A DNA stretch of 64,000 bases from Arenicellales bacterium. Its GTDB lineage: Bacteria; Pseudomonadota; Gammaproteobacteria; Arenicellales; JAHEKD01. This document shows, piece after piece, positions 62,905 to 64,000 of the stretch. The stretch covers positions 78,869 to 142,868 of the forward strand of contig JANQSD010000004.1 in the NCBI GenBank assembly GCA_028284225.1. The letters run 5' to 3'. Position numbers and translations under genes: made by a program. How positions within the stretch are numbered: position 1 is the stretch's first letter; the number at the start of each line of letters is the position of its first letter. The notes below the pieces were generated by a model, which was given only the letters and a program-made list of their open reading frames with translations, was not told the DNA's origin and did not search any database.

Positions 62905-63458
62905 AGTTTTTGATAGGAAACGAATTTAGAGTATGAACCCAAACCGTTCATCCCCGTCACACTGGTAAATTCGCTATGTTCGACTAGAAGAGCATTCAGC
63001 GCATCTTCAATCGCTGCATTATCTGTCTGCCAATGCGGCATTGACATCGGATCTGTTTCTGTCGCCACTTCTGCAATTTGATTTGTGACTTTGGGCTGTT
63101 GCAACGGTTGTTGCACAATAAAATACAACCCCAATAACATACTTGCGGCAATGGCCATCGGCCACCAGGGTTTTTTAGCATGAGCAGTGGTTTTAGCTGG
63201 GAACTCAACAACTTTGCTGGTTGATAAATCCTGCTTAATGACCTCATTAGGATCAGCACTGATTTTCGCCATAACCTTTGCTGCAATATCAAATTGTAAA
63301 TCTCTATCGGAGATTTCATTTTTAATTAAATCCTGAGCTATATGATAACGCTGCCAGCGTTTGGCCAGCTCCGGATCGTCTTTGTAAGCAGCTAAAAAAT
63401 CGTCCAGATCTGCCTGGTCGATTTTTTCATCCATTAAATTTGATAATTTTTCTGTCAT
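62901..63458 (-). CDS. rseA: Anti-sigma-E factor RseA/MucA
   Basis: A 185-residue protein: cytoplasmic anti-sigma domain (KLSNLMDEKIDQADLDDFL, WQRYHIAQDLIKNE, about 5-70), one TM segment (PMAIAASMLLGLYFIV, about 101-117) and a periplasmic tail that binds RseB. It holds RpoE inactive until DegS and RseP cut it. One base after the rpoE stop. Confidence 0.93.
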   Translation of the reverse strand: MTEKLSNLMDEKIDQADLDDFLAAYKDDPELAKRWQRYHIAQDLIKNEISDRDLQFDIAAKVMAKISADPNEVIKQDLSTSKVVEFPAKTTAHAKKPWWPMAIAASMLLGLYFIVQQPLQQPKVTNQIAEVATETDPMSMPHWQTDNAAIEDALNALLVEHSEFTSVTGMNGLGSYSKFVSYQKL

Positions 63459-63459
63459 C

Positions 63460-64000
63460 TCACATACCCGTCGACATGTTTTCTTTGATTACTGCATCCA
63501 GAATTTCCCTTGCTCGAAAAATTCTTGAGCGTACTGTACCTATAGGGCAATCCATTGCTTGAGCGATATCTTCATAACTCAAACCATCAAACTCACGCAA
63601 AATAATCGCTTCCTTTAACTCATCCGGCATATCCTTAATCGCCTCTTTCAATACCAAATACATTTGCTTGCCCGCAAACACAGAATCAGGTGTTTCGGAA
63701 TCCACCATATGTGATAGTTCATACACACTTTCTTCAGCATTTTGCGGATCGAATCCATATTCAGCTTTTCGCCTGCTTTTATATGACAAGTGATTCTTAG
63801 CTGTGTTCACTGCTATCCTATAAAGCCAGGTATAAAATTCACTGTCCCCTCTGAAGTTATTTATCGCCTTGTAGGCCTTGATAAACACTTCCTGACTGAC
63901 ATCCTCGATTTCAGTTTCAATACTAATGTATCTGGATAACAACCTTGCGACCCTGAATTGATATTTCTTTACCAACAATTCATAAGCAGTATGGTCGCCT
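63460..64000 (-). CDS. rpoE: RNA polymerase sigma-E factor (partial, N-terminus beyond window edge)
   Basis: The frame runs off the right edge, where it reads GDHTAYELLVKKYQF, so about 10-15 N-terminal residues are missing. Region 2 is DVSQEVFIKAYKAINNFRG...FYTWLYRIAVNTAKN and region 4 LREFDGLSYEDIAQAMDCPIGTVRSRIFRARE. It is an ECF sigma factor that answers envelope stress and heads the rpoE-rseA-rseB operon. Confidence 0.95.
   Translation of the reverse strand, partial: GDHTAYELLVKKYQFRVARLLSRYISIETEIEDVSQEVFIKAYKAINNFRGDSEFYTWLYRIAVNTAKNHLSYKSRRKAEYGFDPQNAEESVYELSHMVDSETPDSVFAGKQMYLVLKEAIKDMPDELKEAIILREFDGLSYEDIAQAMDCPIGTVRSRIFRAREILDAVIKENMSTGM

Overview
The window reads as chromosome of a marine-type gammaproteobacterium with moderate to low G+C. 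Two things support this. The housekeeping block on the right (secG-tpiA-glmM-folP-ftsH-rlmE / yhbY / greA-carB-carA-dapB, with tRNA-Leu(GAG) next to secG) has the order seen in Pseudomonas-like gammaproteobacteria, and rpoE-rseA-rseB is present. There are also compatible-solute genes (BCCT carrier, ectoine-type eutB/eutC). The order within the class cannot be decided from this sequence.

Layout. 1-1936: 5' part of a large secreted DUF11/SdrD-like surface protein, cut by the window edge. 2.4-9 kb: a partly decayed (hydroxy)ectoine / 3-hydroxyaspartate catabolic locus: eutA remnant, eutC, AsnC/Lrp (DoeX-like) remnant, GFA protein, EamA exporter, DauA-like D-amino-acid dehydrogenase, DoeD-like aminotransferase, eutB. 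The ectoine hydrolase and deacetylase are not in the window. 9.1-17.5 kb: a graspetide (microviridin-type RiPP) directon. It holds two ATP-grasp ligases (MdnB- and MdnC-like) and a 460-residue precursor with a PFFARFLE leader motif and 15 tandem TxKxPSDx(E/D)(D/E) cores, together with a CYTH-like protein, a BTRD1-repeat exported protein and a DUF6438 exported protein. 17.9-32 kb: solute uptake and regulation (GlxA/AraC regulator, BCCT carrier with an orphan PotD-like binding protein and divergent LysR). This is followed by a minus-strand run of GcvT-like protein, unknown exported protein, vanadium haloperoxidase-like protein, TenA and MocR. IS66 debris and a kinase-like pseudogene with one in-frame stop also lie here. 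32.4-37 kb: a phosphoglycerol-transferase-like sulfatase-fold protein and a GH17-GT2 fusion, together suggesting a substituted beta-1,3-glucan of the periplasm.

37,230-44,999: a 7.8-kb genomic island inserted in tRNA-Leu(GAG), bounded by perfect 61-bp direct repeats of the tRNA 3' part. Its four intact genes are tightly spaced on one strand: a TIR-domain protein, a membrane-anchored nSTAND NTPase, a 70-residue secreted precursor with a Trp/Asn-rich tail, and a GrrM-type radical SAM/SPASM cyclophane maturase. This pairing of a triceptide-like RiPP with a TIR-STAND module looks new to me and is one of two leading candidates for an undescribed system; the 15-core graspetide is the other.

45-64 kb: housekeeping genes as above, then endonuclease V, a BON/OmpA protein, cytochrome c maturation genes in the unusual order ccmC-D-E-A-B, and the sigma-E operon rpoE-rseA-rseB running off the right edge.
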